A stretch of 64,000 bases of DNA from UBA4720 sp038227135 (GCA_038227135.1 JBBRQC010000001.1:1-64000), one strand, 5' to 3'. Shown: positions 47,610 through 56,300, counted from the first letter of the stretch. Notes: generated from the letters alone by a model not told the origin. Translations and numbers: made by a program.

Positions 47610-49513
47610 AACTCCATCTGTGCGCCTAGCTCCACTACCCGATTGGGCGGAATGCCGAAAAACTCTGTCGCCGGTCGTGCGTTGCGCTGCATGAAGATGA
47701 AGAGGTGCTTTCTCCAGCTCGCGATGGGCTTGGTTCCCGACGGAATAAGATTTTCCCGGCCAAGATAGTACGTCGTCTCCGCGGGCTTGGCGATGATTCC
47801 CCGCTCGGTGGCGAGCGCCAGCACTTCGGGAACGTTCGGGGTCTGCATGAAGCCGTACTTGGCTTTGACGCGCGAGAAGTTGTGCGGGAAGCAGGTGACC
47901 TCGACGCGCTCGGTAATGGGCACCTCCGGCACCTGCGCCACCAATATCGAAAGAAGCACCACGTTCTCGTGCAGCACCTTGTTGTGCTTCAGATGGTGCA
48001 GGAGCACCAGAGGCGCATCCTTGGACTCGGAGGTCAGGAACACCGCCGTTCCCGGAACGCGCGCCGGTTTGAAGCGCTTGTCGGGATTGTCGTCGCCTAG
48101 GTCCTTAAGCAGCGCGTCGAGCGGGATCGATGCATCGACCAGCAGACTGCGCACGATCAGCCGGCCACGCTGCCAGGTCGTCATCAGCACGAAAATCCCC
48201 AACCCGATCGCGAGCGGGACCCAGCCGCCCTGAAGGATCTTCAGGAGGTTGGCGCCGAAGAAAGCGAGGTCGATGATCAGGAAGAACGCGGTGAGGGCGC
48301 CAGCCCGCCAGATGCTCCACTGCCAGTGCGACCGCGCCAGCACGTAGAACAAAACCGTCGTGATGGCCATCGTCCCCGTCACGGCGATACCATACGCCGC
48401 GCCGAGGGCGCTGGAGGAGCGGAAATAGAGCACTACGAAGATGGTCCCCAGTGCCAGCGCCCGGTTTATCTCGGGCACGAAAATCTGCCCGGTGTCCTGC
48501 TGTGACGTGTGAATGATCTGGACGCGGGGACTGTAGCCGAGCTGCACCGCCTGCTGGGTGAGCGAGAACGCGCCGGAAATCAGCGCTTGCGACGCGATGA
48601 TCGCGGCGATCGTCGCCAGGGCAATCATCGGATACAACAGCGCTCTTGGCGCCAGGAGGTAGAAAGGATTCACCGCCGCACTCGGATCGCGAAGAATGAG
48701 CGCGCCCTGCCCGAAATAATTGGCGAGCAGGCAGGGCAGCACGAGGCTCGACCACGCCAGGCGTATGGGTCGCTTTCCGAAATGACCCATGTCCGCGTAC
48801 AGCGCTTCCGCGCCAGTTACGGCAAGGACTACCGCGCCGAGCAGCACGAAGCCCGACGCACCGTGGTCGACGAAAAACCTGAGGCCGTACCATGGATTCA
48901 TCGCCGCCAGTATCTGCGGCGCGAGCATGATCTCCCGTACTCCGAGCACGCCAATCGTGATGAACCAGACCACCATCACCGGTCCGAAAATGCGACCGAC
49001 TTTGGCCGTACCCTTCTTCTGGTAATAGAAGAGGACCAGCAGAATCGCGATGGTGATCGGAATGACGAGACTCGCGGACGAAGGCGCCACGACCTCCAGA
49101 CCTTCGACGGCGCTCAACACCGAGATGGCGGGTGTGATCACCCCGTCACCGTAGAGCAGCGCCGCACCGATGAGTCCGAGCGCAATGATCAACTTGCGAC
49201 GCAGCGTGTCGGCGTCACGACGCTGCTTCTGGAGTATCAGCGCGAGCAAGGCGAGGATACCGCCCTCGCCGTTGTTGTCCGCTCGCATTATGAACACGAT
49301 GTACTTGATGCTGACGATGATGATCAGCGACCAGACGATCAGCGAGAGAACGCCGTAGACGTTGCCGGGAACGGCGTCCAGGCCATGCTTGAAGCATTCC
49401 CGCAGGGCGTACAGGGGACTGGTCCCGATGTCCCCGTAGACGACGCCGAGCGCGAGAATTGTGAGTTTTGCGAGACGCCGGCCGCTCGGGTGAGCTTCTA
49501 CGTTAGTACTGAT
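47606..49513 (-). CDS. kup: Kup-family potassium uptake protein, probable ATC start
   Basis: The first canonical start (GTG 49297) would delete the conserved N-terminal two helices. Upstream in-frame codons encode the standard Kup start: KLTILALGVVYGDIGTSPLYALRE. No ATG, GTG or TTG lies between it and an in-frame TAG at 49523-49525; reading from ATC 49511-49513 gives (M)STNVEAHPSGRRLAK, a natural N-terminus, with AGGTCG about 10 bases before. The protein is then 635 residues, normal for Kup: 12 TM helices (GDGVITPAISVLSAVEGL, MGHFGKRPIRLAWS) and a C-terminal cytoplasmic domain. A base error ATG to ATC is the main alternative. Stop shares CTAG with hslR. Confidence 0.92.
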   Translation of the reverse strand: MSTNVEAHPSGRRLAKLTILALGVVYGDIGTSPLYALRECFKHGLDAVPGNVYGVLSLIVWSLIIIVSIKYIVFIMRADNNGEGGILALLALILQKQRRDADTLRRKLIIALGLIGAALLYGDGVITPAISVLSAVEGLEVVAPSSASLVIPITIAILLVLFYYQKKGTAKVGRIFGPVMVVWFITIGVLGVREIMLAPQILAAMNPWYGLRFFVDHGASGFVLLGAVVLAVTGAEALYADMGHFGKRPIRLAWSSLVLPCLLANYFGQGALILRDPSAAVNPFYLLAPRALLYPMIALATIAAIIASQALISGAFSLTQQAVQLGYSPRVQIIHTSQQDTGQIFVPEINRALALGTIFVVLYFRSSSALGAAYGIAVTGTMAITTVLFYVLARSHWQWSIWRAGALTAFFLIIDLAFFGANLLKILQGGWVPLAIGLGIFVLMTTWQRGRLIVRSLLVDASIPLDALLKDLGDDNPDKRFKPARVPGTAVFLTSESKDAPLVLLHHLKHNKVLHENVVLLSILVAQVPEVPITERVEVTCFPHNFSRVKAKYGFMQTPNVPEVLALATERGIIAKPAETTYYLGRENLIPSGTKPIASWRKHLFIFMQRNARPATEFFGIPPNRVVELGAQMEF

Positions 49514-49597
49514 TTGTGCGACCTATAGAGGTTGTAACGGCCAACCGCAGGGCTGGTGGCTTTGACCTCGGAATTTCCGCAAGCAGGCAGGCCTTTG

Positions 49598-49617
49598 CAA
49601 GGTCAATACCGACCTTG
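49598..49617. promoter_or_regulatory. Inverted repeat between kup and csbD
   Basis: CAAGGTC (49598-49604) and GACCTTG (49611-49617) form a perfect palindrome with a 6-base centre in the 211-base divergent region, 85 bases from the kup start and 108 from csbD. Could be an operator; regulator unknown. Confidence 0.35.
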
Positions 49618-49724
49618 AAAAGTCAACCCCGCCATCGAAAAAAACGAACGTACAGGAGGCATGTCGCTTGCTTTAAGAGTGGTCAACTGGAACGACTCAT
49701 TGAATTCCACAAGCGGAGGGTACG

Positions 49725-49925
49725 ATGGCAGACCTTAACGAACGCGGGATCAAGAACGAAGTCAAAGGCACCGCGAAAGAGATGAAGGGCAAGGTTCGCG
49801 GCGATCTCGGTGATGCGACGGACAACACCAGCGAGCACATCAAGGGTCGCGTTGAACAGCTTAAGGGGAAGGTGCAGAAGAACTTCGGCAAAGGCGAAAG
49901 AAACGCCGATCCCGACAACGCGTAA
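49725..49925 (+). CDS. CsbD-family stress-response protein, 66 aa
   Basis: Small hydrophilic, Lys/Glu/Gly-rich protein: KNEVKGTAKEMKGKVRGDLG and HIKGRVEQLKGKVQKNFGKG are the two repeats typical of CsbD/YjbJ proteins, abundant under general or osmotic stress in many bacteria. Their molecular role is unknown. GGAGGG lies in front of the ATG. A strong bidirectional terminator follows 13 bases after the stop. Confidence 0.9.
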   Translation: MADLNERGIKNEVKGTAKEMKGKVRGDLGDATDNTSEHIKGRVEQLKGKVQKNFGKGERNADPDNA

Positions 49926-49937
49926 TCAATAGCTGAA

Positions 49938-49983
49938 GTGACAAAAAAAGGCGCCGGTGCATTGCACCGGCGCCTTTTGTCAC
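49938..49983. terminator. Bidirectional intrinsic terminator
   Basis: GGCGCCGGTGC (49950-49960) and GCACCGGCGCC (49964-49974) pair perfectly around ATT, flanked by a run of seven A on one side and TTTT on the other; the outer GTGACAAAA/TTTTGTCAC arms also match. It serves csbD (plus) and the CnrX-like gene (minus). Confidence 0.9.
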
Positions 49984-49996
49984 TTGAGGGCTAATA

Positions 49997-50443
49997 TCAG
50001 AACTGCGGTGGGCCCGGAGGACGGTTTCCGCCCGCGCCTGAGTCTCCGCCGCGTCGCTCCGCGAGGTCCCGGCGCGCAGCCGCCCGCATCTTGTCGAGCT
50101 TGGCCTGCTGGTCGGGGTTGAGCAGCCGCTTGATCTGGGCGTGGGTGCTGTCGCTGACTACACGTGCCAGGGTAGCAATCGAGTCCAGCTGGGGCTTGAC
50201 CGGCTTGTACAGAGCGACGATCTGACGGTGCTTCTGCTCCATGAGCGAATCGACCGACGTTCGCTGCTGTGGCGTCAGATTCAGCTCTTCCGCGAGACGC
50301 TGACGGTATACCCACTGGCCACGCATTTCGCGGCCGTGCCCACCGCGCATAGCACGGTCGGCGGAGAAGCCAAGCGCTCCGCCGGCGATAAAAGCGCCGA
50401 GAAGGAACATCAGCGCGTACCCTTTGCTTCGATCCATTGCCAT
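49997..50443 (-). CDS. Periplasmic Spy/CnrX/ZraP-like metal-resistance protein
   Basis: 148 residues. N-terminal membrane anchor or signal (YALMFLLGAFIAGGALGFSAD), then an all-helical LTxxQ-type domain: LAEELNLTPQQRTSVDSLMEQKHRQIV and LLNPDQQAKLDKMRAAARRDL, ending in a Gly/Pro-rich tail. The family includes the chaperone Spy and the metal sensors CnrX and ZraP. It lies 2 bases after a membrane anti-sigma gene and downstream of an ECF sigma gene, as CnrX does in CnrYXH. It probably senses metal or misfolding in the periplasm. Confidence 0.8.
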   Translation of the reverse strand: MAMDRSKGYALMFLLGAFIAGGALGFSADRAMRGGHGREMRGQWVYRQRLAEELNLTPQQRTSVDSLMEQKHRQIVALYKPVKPQLDSIATLARVVSDSTHAQIKRLLNPDQQAKLDKMRAAARRDLAERRGGDSGAGGNRPPGPPQF

Positions 50444-50445
50444 CC

Positions 50446-50856
50446 TCAGTGTGACATGACGTAGCGGAATGTCGCTTCACGCTGCGACGAGCCGTCGCGC
50501 GGAGCCGACACCACCTGTACCGCGCCCGGCAGGACATCCGTGGAGGCCGACTCGGCGACCGCCTCGTAGCCGGTAGTCACCTCGTCCTCGTTCTGGCGCG
50601 CGATCAGCGCTCCAGCAGCCGCGAAAAGGAGAGCGGCGGCAGCGAGTCCCGGCGCAGCCCAGCCCGCGAGATCGGACCACCAGTTGACCGGGATCCGCAC
50701 GAGAGCCGGACGGTGCTCCGCGATGTAGGCCATAATGCGACCTTCGAGGGCGTCCCAATACGCGCCTTCGGTGGGCGGTGCATAGGCATTACGGAGCATC
50801 TCCGTAATCCTGGCATCGCCTTCGTCCTCGGTTCGCAGATCGGTACGGTCTGTCAT
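50446..50856 (-). CDS. Single-TM probable anti-sigma factor, 136 aa
   Basis: A cytoplasmic acidic N-terminus with an amphipathic helix (ARITEMLRNAYAPPTEGAYWDALEGRI), one TM helix near 67-87 (WAAPGLAAAALLFAAAGALIA), and a short periplasmic tail. No zinc motif (HxxxCxxC). Its place, 9 bases after an ECF sigma gene and before a CnrX-like gene, is the main reason to call it an anti-sigma factor (CnrY-like). It lacks strong homology that I can name. Confidence 0.65.
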   Translation of the reverse strand: MTDRTDLRTEDEGDARITEMLRNAYAPPTEGAYWDALEGRIMAYIAEHRPALVRIPVNWWSDLAGWAAPGLAAAALLFAAAGALIARQNEDEVTTGYEAVAESASTDVLPGAVQVVSAPRDGSSQREATFRYVMSH

Positions 50857-50865
50857 GACTATCTT

Positions 50866-51414
50866 CTACCCCCTCAAGTTTTCCAGGAGCCCTCGCAGCT
50901 TCTGCCTAGCGTGGTGCAAATCCGAGCGAGCGGTTCCGCCCGGAATGTCCAGCAGCTCGCCAATCTCCGCGTGCGTGAACCCCTCCACATCGTGCAACAC
51001 TATCACCGACCGCGCTCGCGGCGGAAGCTGCGCCAACGCAGCGTCAAGCCGTTCCTTAAGCTCACGATCTTCCGCCGGATCGCGGAAGGCCGTGGCCATC
51101 GATTCCGAGAGCTCTTCGGCGGTTCGCACCTTTTTCCGGCGAGCCAGATCGAGCGCCGCATTTGCGACGATCCGATTGAGCCAGGCGCCGAAAGTCTGTG
51201 CAGGGTCGAACCGGTCGAGTGCCTGGTACGCACGCAGAAATCCTTCCTGCACAGCGTCCTCAGCGTCCTCGTGGGTCATGACGATCGATCGCGCCACTAT
51301 ATACGCGCGGCGCTGGTGCAATCGCACGAGCCCGGAAAAACCCCGCTCCTCGCCCTTTCGGGCCAGGCTTACGAGGTCTCGCTCCTCATCAGAAATACGT
51401 AGCGGTACGGTCAA
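50866..51414 (-). CDS. ECF-family RNA polymerase sigma factor
   Basis: 182 residues from TTG 51414. Region 2: GLVRLHQRRAYIVARSIVMTHEDAEDAVQEGFLRAYQALD, with the following FGAWLNRIVANAALDLARR; region 4: LPPRARSVIVLHDVEGFTHAEIGELLDIPGGTARSDLHHARQKL. A canonical RpoE-type group. It is the first gene of the sigma / anti-sigma / periplasmic sensor operon and probably autoregulated. The gene directly upstream on the same strand is the efflux transporter emrB, ending 11 bases away, so read-through from the efflux operon is possible. Confidence 0.92.
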   Translation of the reverse strand: MTVPLRISDEERDLVSLARKGEERGFSGLVRLHQRRAYIVARSIVMTHEDAEDAVQEGFLRAYQALDRFDPAQTFGAWLNRIVANAALDLARRKKVRTAEELSESMATAFRDPAEDRELKERLDAALAQLPPRARSVIVLHDVEGFTHAEIGELLDIPGGTARSDLHHARQKLRGLLENLRG

Positions 51415-51425
51415 CTGTTGAATGG

Positions 51426-53012
51426 CTAATGTACCGGGCCCATCGAGCCACGGGCGCGACCCGTCCGGAACAAAAGCAGCAGGGGTAGGGCGAATATGAG
51501 CACCAGGCCGCTGTACAGATAGATCCTCGAGAACGCGAGCATGCTCGATTGCACCGTCACCTGTCTATCGAGTATGGCAAGTGCCTGCTGCTGTGCGACC
51601 AGGGGATTCATCCCCCGGGCAATAAGCCCCCTGCTAAGAAGCGAGAGGCGGCTCAATGTCTCGGGATCGCTGGCGCCGACGTGCTCGGTCAGCACCGCCT
51701 TCTCGCTCGCCATGAAGCGAGCAAGGAGGGTCGCCATGACGGCGATGCCGAGCGAGCCACCGAGCTGCCTCATGAGATTGAACATGCCGGTGCCCTGCGC
51801 GAGATCCTTCACCTTGAGATCCGCCATCGTCGCGTTCGTGAGCGGCACGAAGATCAGACCAAGCCCAACACCGCGCAGGATCAGCGGCCAGAACAGGTCC
51901 TGCTGGCCGCTGGCGGATGTCAGGTGCGACATTTTCAGCATCGACCAGAAAAAGAGAAACGCTCCGGCAACCACCGTGTAGCGCGCGTCGAGCCGCATCG
52001 CGTTTCGCCCAACAACTGCCATCGTCACGGCCGATGCAATCGCTCCCGGGAGGATGATCTTCCCCGTCTGCCACGCAGTCATCTGCAGCAGCTGCTGCAG
52101 AAAGACAGGCAGTATGAAAACGGAGCCGTAAAGCGCGAACCCGAGCAGCAGTCCCAGGCTCACGCCTGCCGTCAGCTGGCGACTCTTGAGGATCCGGAAG
52201 TTGATGATCGGCTCGTCTACGGTGAGCTCGCGCCAGATCAAAGCGATCCCCGAAAAGAGCGCAGTGACGCCCAGCAACGTTACGAAGCGCGACTCCCACC
52301 AATCGTACCGTTCACCGCGCTCGAGCATCCATTGTAGCGAGCCAACGCAAAGGGTGAGGAAGATAATTCCGAGGTAGTCGATCTTGTCGGCGCGCTCCTG
52401 GTGCGCGGCGTCGTGCACGTACGTTACGGTCAGGATCGCCGCGATGATGCCGAGCGGGACGTTGATGTAGAAAATCCACGGCCAGGAATAATTGTCCGTG
52501 ATCCAGCCACCGAGGGTCGGTCCGAGTGTCGGGCCGACCATAACGCCGACGCCGAAGATCGCCATTCCGGTTCCGGCTTCTTTCGGGGGGAAGGACTCAT
52601 AGAGCGTGGCCTGCGCGGTCGAGAGAAGTGCGCCGCCACCGATTCCCTGAATCACCCGCCAGAAGATCAGCGCAAACAGCGAGTGCGACGAGCCGCAGAA
52701 GAAGGATGCCAGTGTGAAGAGAAGGATCGAGCCGGTGAAGTAGCGCTTTCTGCCGAAATACGCCGAAAGCCAGCCCGACATCGGAATGACGATGACGTTG
52801 GCGATGATGTAGGAGGTCGAGACCCAGGCGATCTCGTCGAGCGTCGCGCCGAGATTCCCCATCATGTGAGGAATCGCGACGTTGACGATCGAGGTATCTA
52901 TGAGCTCCAGCATCGCCGCCATGGTGACGGTGAAGGCGATGATGTACTTGTGTGCGTAGCGGTCCTCGGAGGATGTCGTCACCCCGGAGGACCGCAGCAC
53001 GGCCGAGCTCAC
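51426..53012 (-). CDS. emrB: EmrB-type MFS drug efflux transporter (DHA2)
   Basis: 528 residues, 14 TM helices. IIAFTVTMAAMLELIDTSIVNVAIPHMM is the DHA2 TM1 signature with the membrane Asp; motif A is LSAYFGRKRYF, and the antiporter motif C is GVGVMVGPTLGPTLGGWI. It drives proton-coupled export of hydrophobic compounds, working with EmrA and TolC to span the envelope. GTG start overlaps the emrA stop (GTGA). Operon tetR-tolC-emrA-emrB. Confidence 0.93.
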   Translation of the reverse strand: MSSAVLRSSGVTTSSEDRYAHKYIIAFTVTMAAMLELIDTSIVNVAIPHMMGNLGATLDEIAWVSTSYIIANVIVIPMSGWLSAYFGRKRYFTGSILLFTLASFFCGSSHSLFALIFWRVIQGIGGGALLSTAQATLYESFPPKEAGTGMAIFGVGVMVGPTLGPTLGGWITDNYSWPWIFYINVPLGIIAAILTVTYVHDAAHQERADKIDYLGIIFLTLCVGSLQWMLERGERYDWWESRFVTLLGVTALFSGIALIWRELTVDEPIINFRILKSRQLTAGVSLGLLLGFALYGSVFILPVFLQQLLQMTAWQTGKIILPGAIASAVTMAVVGRNAMRLDARYTVVAGAFLFFWSMLKMSHLTSASGQQDLFWPLILRGVGLGLIFVPLTNATMADLKVKDLAQGTGMFNLMRQLGGSLGIAVMATLLARFMASEKAVLTEHVGASDPETLSRLSLLSRGLIARGMNPLVAQQQALAILDRQVTVQSSMLAFSRIYLYSGLVLIFALPLLLLFRTGRARGSMGPVH

Positions 53013-54124
53013 CGGTTTGCCGTGTTCACGTGCACGTTCGCGGAGAGGCCAGGTCGCAACGGGTGGTTACCCGAGCACGGCTTGGTGACCGCGATGCGGA
53101 CTGGAACACGCTGCACGACCTTGGTGAAGTTTCCCGTCGCGTTGTCAGGAGGCAGGAGCGCGAACTTTGCTCCGGTTGCCCCGCTCACGCTAGCCACTTT
53201 GCCTTCGCCGACGCAGCCGCCGTAGGCGTCGATCTCGAACTCCACCGGCTGGCCGGGACGAATCGTCGCGAGCTGGGTCTCCTTGAAGTTCGCCGTCACC
53301 CATATCCCGGTGTCGGCAACAATGCTGAGAAGTGGCTGGCCAGGGGCGATGAGCTGCCCGACCTCGACCTGTTTTCTCGACACTTCGCCCGATGCCGGCG
53401 CAGTGATGCGCGTGTAATTCAGCTGCAGCTGCGCGTTCTCTGCGGCGGCGCGCGCCGCCATCGTACGGGCGCTGGCGACGCGCACACCGGCCTCGGCCGT
53501 GTTGACCGAACCGCCGGCAGCTGACGCCTGCCGCTGGGCGGCGAGCAGATTTGCGTGTGCTACCGCGGCCATCGCCTGTGCGGCATCGAGCTGTTGATTG
53601 GAGATGATCAGCTTGGCGGCGAGCTCCTTGGCGCGCGCGAGATCCGCGTCAGCCTTGTCGGCGTTGGCCTTGGCGGCTCCGATCTGGGCATCGAGAGTCG
53701 CCCGCTGACCCGCGGCGCTCTGAACCTGTGACTGTGCCTGACCCGACCCGCCACTGGTTGCTTCAGCCGCGGCGAGGTCGGCCTGCGCCTGCTGCAGCCG
53801 CACACGATAGTCGGCGTCATCGAGCTGCACGAGCAGCTGTTCGGCATTCACGTGATCGTTCTCGCTCACGCCTACCGATTTCACGTATCCGCCGACCTTG
53901 GCGAGTACGGGCACGATGTGCCCATCGACCTGCGCGTTGTCCGTTGACTCGTGCGAGCGCCCGTAGTTCCACCTCTGGAACGCCCAGACGAGCAGAAGGA
54001 GGCCGACCAGGATCGCGATCGGCAGAACGAACTTCTTTTTCGACGAGGGCTTGTCCGGCTCCTCGGCGGCAGTTCTTCCGTTGCGTGAAGTAGCGGGAGA
54101 GGTTGGTTCTATCGCGGTTGCCAT
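53009..54124 (-). CDS. emrA: EmrA-type membrane fusion protein (HlyD family)
   Basis: 371 residues. One N-terminal TM helix (about 33-50, LPIAILVGLLLLVWAFQ), a split biotinyl-lipoyl domain (GHIVPVLAKVGGYVKSVGVSENDHVNAEQLLVQLDDADYR and the matching half near ITAPASGEVSRKQVEVGQLIAPGQPL), and between them a long helical hairpin rich in Ala/Gln. It links the EmrB pump to the outer-membrane TolC. Preceded by tolC with a 53-base gap. Confidence 0.93.
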   Translation of the reverse strand: MATAIEPTSPATSRNGRTAAEEPDKPSSKKKFVLPIAILVGLLLLVWAFQRWNYGRSHESTDNAQVDGHIVPVLAKVGGYVKSVGVSENDHVNAEQLLVQLDDADYRVRLQQAQADLAAAEATSGGSGQAQSQVQSAAGQRATLDAQIGAAKANADKADADLARAKELAAKLIISNQQLDAAQAMAAVAHANLLAAQRQASAAGGSVNTAEAGVRVASARTMAARAAAENAQLQLNYTRITAPASGEVSRKQVEVGQLIAPGQPLLSIVADTGIWVTANFKETQLATIRPGQPVEFEIDAYGGCVGEGKVASVSGATGAKFALLPPDNATGNFTKVVQRVPVRIAVTKPCSGNHPLRPGLSANVHVNTANR

Positions 54125-54177
54125 AATCTTTCCTGTTTGCGGCGGTCTGAATGAAGTTTAGCTAACGGTTGTTTCGC

Positions 54178-55545
54178 TTATCTCAGCGTCGTCACACTGC
54201 CAGTCGCGCGCGCCAGTGACACCCGCGCCAGCTGATATGCAGTTTCTGCGTCGTTCACGAGCGTGCGGGACGCCGTGAGGGCGAGCGATGCATTCACTAC
54301 ATCTGCATTCCCCGCAACACCGGCGTTGAAGCGGTCGCGCGCCTGGGCAACCTCCTGCTCGGCGAGGCGCAGTCTCTCACTGGCGGCGTCGAGCTGCTCG
54401 CGCGCGGCGGCGAGGTCGAGCACCGCGCCGCGCACATCGACCTGCGCCTGCTGCTCGAGGTCGTGCTGGCGGATCTCCGCTTCCTTTACGAATGATTGCT
54501 GTTCCTGCACTCTGGCTTCGCGCCTGAATCCGTCGAAGAACGGAACGTTCACCTGCAGGCCCCACGTATAGGTATTGAAGAGGCGGGCGCCATTCTTTCC
54601 GATGACACCGTCATCGGCGACGAGTCCGAGCGTCGGCAAACGCTCGGCCTTGATCGCTGAAAGTCCCTGCCGAGCCGCCTGGACGCGCTGCTCCTCGGCG
54701 AGAAGGTCCGGACGAGAGCGAAGCGCCTGGGCTACGAGCGCCGCTTCGTCGGGAATTGGCTCTGTACGCGCGGCGGTGGTGGTTAGGGAATCCGTGAGCA
54801 CGATGTCCGTTCCGATCGGGAGCGAAAGGGCCCGCAGCAGATCGAGGTGCGCGTGATCGCGCGCGTTTCGCGATGCAATGAGGCTGGCGCGAGTGGCCGC
54901 GAGCTGTGCTCTCGCGCGGGTGACATCGAGACCAACGCCGGTTCCGGCCTGGAGCTGCGACTGAGCGATGCGTAGCAGCTCTGTCGCGAGCAACGTGTCG
55001 GCCTGACGGGCGTGCAGATCTGCGTCTGCCCGCATTGCTCGGACGTAAGCCGTAGTAGCCGTTGTCGCCGATTGTTCCGCGGTCGCATCGGCATCGGCGC
55101 TGGACGACCGCGCGGCAGCCTGCGCCGACCGCACGCGACCGAGCGCACCAAAATCGATCAGGTTCTGCTGGACCCGACCACGAAAGTCGAGCGTGTTCAC
55201 CGGACCCTCGACCTGACCCTTTGGATCGAAGATCGGCTTCTGGCCGGCGGGGGCGGGGAAGTCGATTCCGAGCGTCGATGTGTTGAAGGTTCGACCCGCT
55301 TCCTGCACGTAGCCGGTTACCGTCGGCAGCAGGTCCGCCCGACGCTGGCGAACGCGCGCCTGGGCTTCGTCCGCGCGCAACCTTCCGCCCTGCGCCATCG
55401 CGCTCTGCTGGGCCGCGAGTCGCGCCGCGTCACCGAGCGAGAGTGGAAGCGTTGTCGTTTGCTGTGCCTGGAGTGGTGCTGAAGCGAGCACGATTGCCGC
55501 GGCCGCCGCTCTGAGAGCGCGTACATTAATTGGGAATTCAGTCAT
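54178..55545 (-). CDS. TolC-like outer-membrane efflux protein
   Basis: 455 residues from ATG 55545, eight bases before the end of the tetR gene. Signal peptide (RAAAAAIVLASAPLQAQ). Two OEP repeats with helical coils: LSLGDAARLAAQQSAMAQGG, and later ELLRIAQSQLQAGTGVGLDVTRAR and AEQEVAQARDRFNAGVAGNADVVNASLALT, the typical conserved Ala/Gly-Asn turns. It forms the exit duct of the EmrAB pump. Its start lies within the tetR end, so the two are co-transcribed. Confidence 0.92.
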   Translation of the reverse strand: MTEFPINVRALRAAAAAIVLASAPLQAQQTTTLPLSLGDAARLAAQQSAMAQGGRLRADEAQARVRQRRADLLPTVTGYVQEAGRTFNTSTLGIDFPAPAGQKPIFDPKGQVEGPVNTLDFRGRVQQNLIDFGALGRVRSAQAAARSSSADADATAEQSATTATTAYVRAMRADADLHARQADTLLATELLRIAQSQLQAGTGVGLDVTRARAQLAATRASLIASRNARDHAHLDLLRALSLPIGTDIVLTDSLTTTAARTEPIPDEAALVAQALRSRPDLLAEEQRVQAARQGLSAIKAERLPTLGLVADDGVIGKNGARLFNTYTWGLQVNVPFFDGFRREARVQEQQSFVKEAEIRQHDLEQQAQVDVRGAVLDLAAAREQLDAASERLRLAEQEVAQARDRFNAGVAGNADVVNASLALTASRTLVNDAETAYQLARVSLARATGSVTTLR

Positions 55546-56239
55546 TGATGAAAGGGATGAACGAGACTGCATCGGGAGGCGCGCCATCTGCCTGCGCAAA
55601 CGCACCCTCGGCTGGAGCGATTGCGTGGAGATAGAACTGGGCCAGTTCTCTGAAAACTTCCTCGTCACTCTTGTGGGCGAGAAGGGGAACGCCGGTGTGC
55701 TCGTCGCGCCAGATACCGTTCATAACGATAATCGCGACGAGCATGCGCGCTGCCACCATCGGGTCGATGTCGCGGAAATCACCCTCTTCGATACCTCGGG
55801 TGATGATCCCAGACAGGAGCTTCTGCCCACGGGCGACTACCTCGTTTGCGTAGAATTTCGCGAGGTCCGGGAACTGGTGCAGCTCGCCGAGGACGAGTCG
55901 GTAAATCGTGACAAATACGGGGGAGCGAACGAATGACCAGTAGCCTCTCATGAACGCCAGGAGACGGTCTCTTGGCGTGCCGGGAATCTCGGCTTGTTCT
56001 GCTCTCTCGATCGCGGCGACCGCGGTCTGCCGGATCATTTCGCGAAAGAGCTCTTCCTTGTTGGGGAAGTAGAGGTAGATCGTGCCCTTGGAGACCCCGG
56101 CGCGCTCCGCGATATCCTGTAGCCGGGCGTTGGCGAGGCCACATTCCCCGAAGACCTCGAGGGCGGCCTTTATGATCTGGTGGGGCCGGTCCTCCGGGCA
56201 TCTACGCCATTTTGGTGCAGCTGATTTCGCTCGGGGCAT
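55538..56239 (-). CDS. TetR/AcrR-family transcriptional regulator
   Basis: 233 residues. Helix-turn-helix domain at 22-68: IIKAALEVFGECGLANARLQDIAERAGVSKGTIYLYFPNKEELF. The C-terminal ligand domain is of the AcrR C-terminal type. It is the first gene of the efflux operon it presumably represses; a good promoter (56272-56300) and an overlapping palindrome lie just upstream, supporting autoregulation with release by an efflux substrate. Confidence 0.93.
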   Translation of the reverse strand: MPRAKSAAPKWRRCPEDRPHQIIKAALEVFGECGLANARLQDIAERAGVSKGTIYLYFPNKEELFREMIRQTAVAAIERAEQAEIPGTPRDRLLAFMRGYWSFVRSPVFVTIYRLVLGELHQFPDLAKFYANEVVARGQKLLSGIITRGIEEGDFRDIDPMVAARMLVAIIVMNGIWRDEHTGVPLLAHKSDEEVFRELAQFYLHAIAPAEGAFAQADGAPPDAVSFIPFIND

Positions 56240-56254
56240 TTGCTCAAACTAATA

Positions 56255-56278
56255 GTATCTGACCAGTCAGTAAGATAC
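56255..56278 (-). promoter_or_regulatory. Candidate TetR-type operator
   Basis: CTGACCAGTCAG (56259-56270) is a 12-base palindrome (CTGAC-CA-GTCAG); GTATCT (56255-56260) and AGATAC (56273-56278) give a second inverted repeat whose centre is shifted by 2 bases. It overlaps the -10 and likely start of the tetR promoter. Confidence 0.6.
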
Positions 56279-56300
56279 GACGCACAAGCCCAACAGTCAA
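56272..56300 (-). promoter_or_regulatory. Sigma70-type promoter of the tetR-tolC-emrAB operon
   Basis: On the minus strand TTGACT (56300-56295), a 17-base spacer and TATCTT (56277-56272), 32 bases before the tetR ATG. The match to consensus and the overlapping palindrome make this the clearest promoter in the window. Confidence 0.65.
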
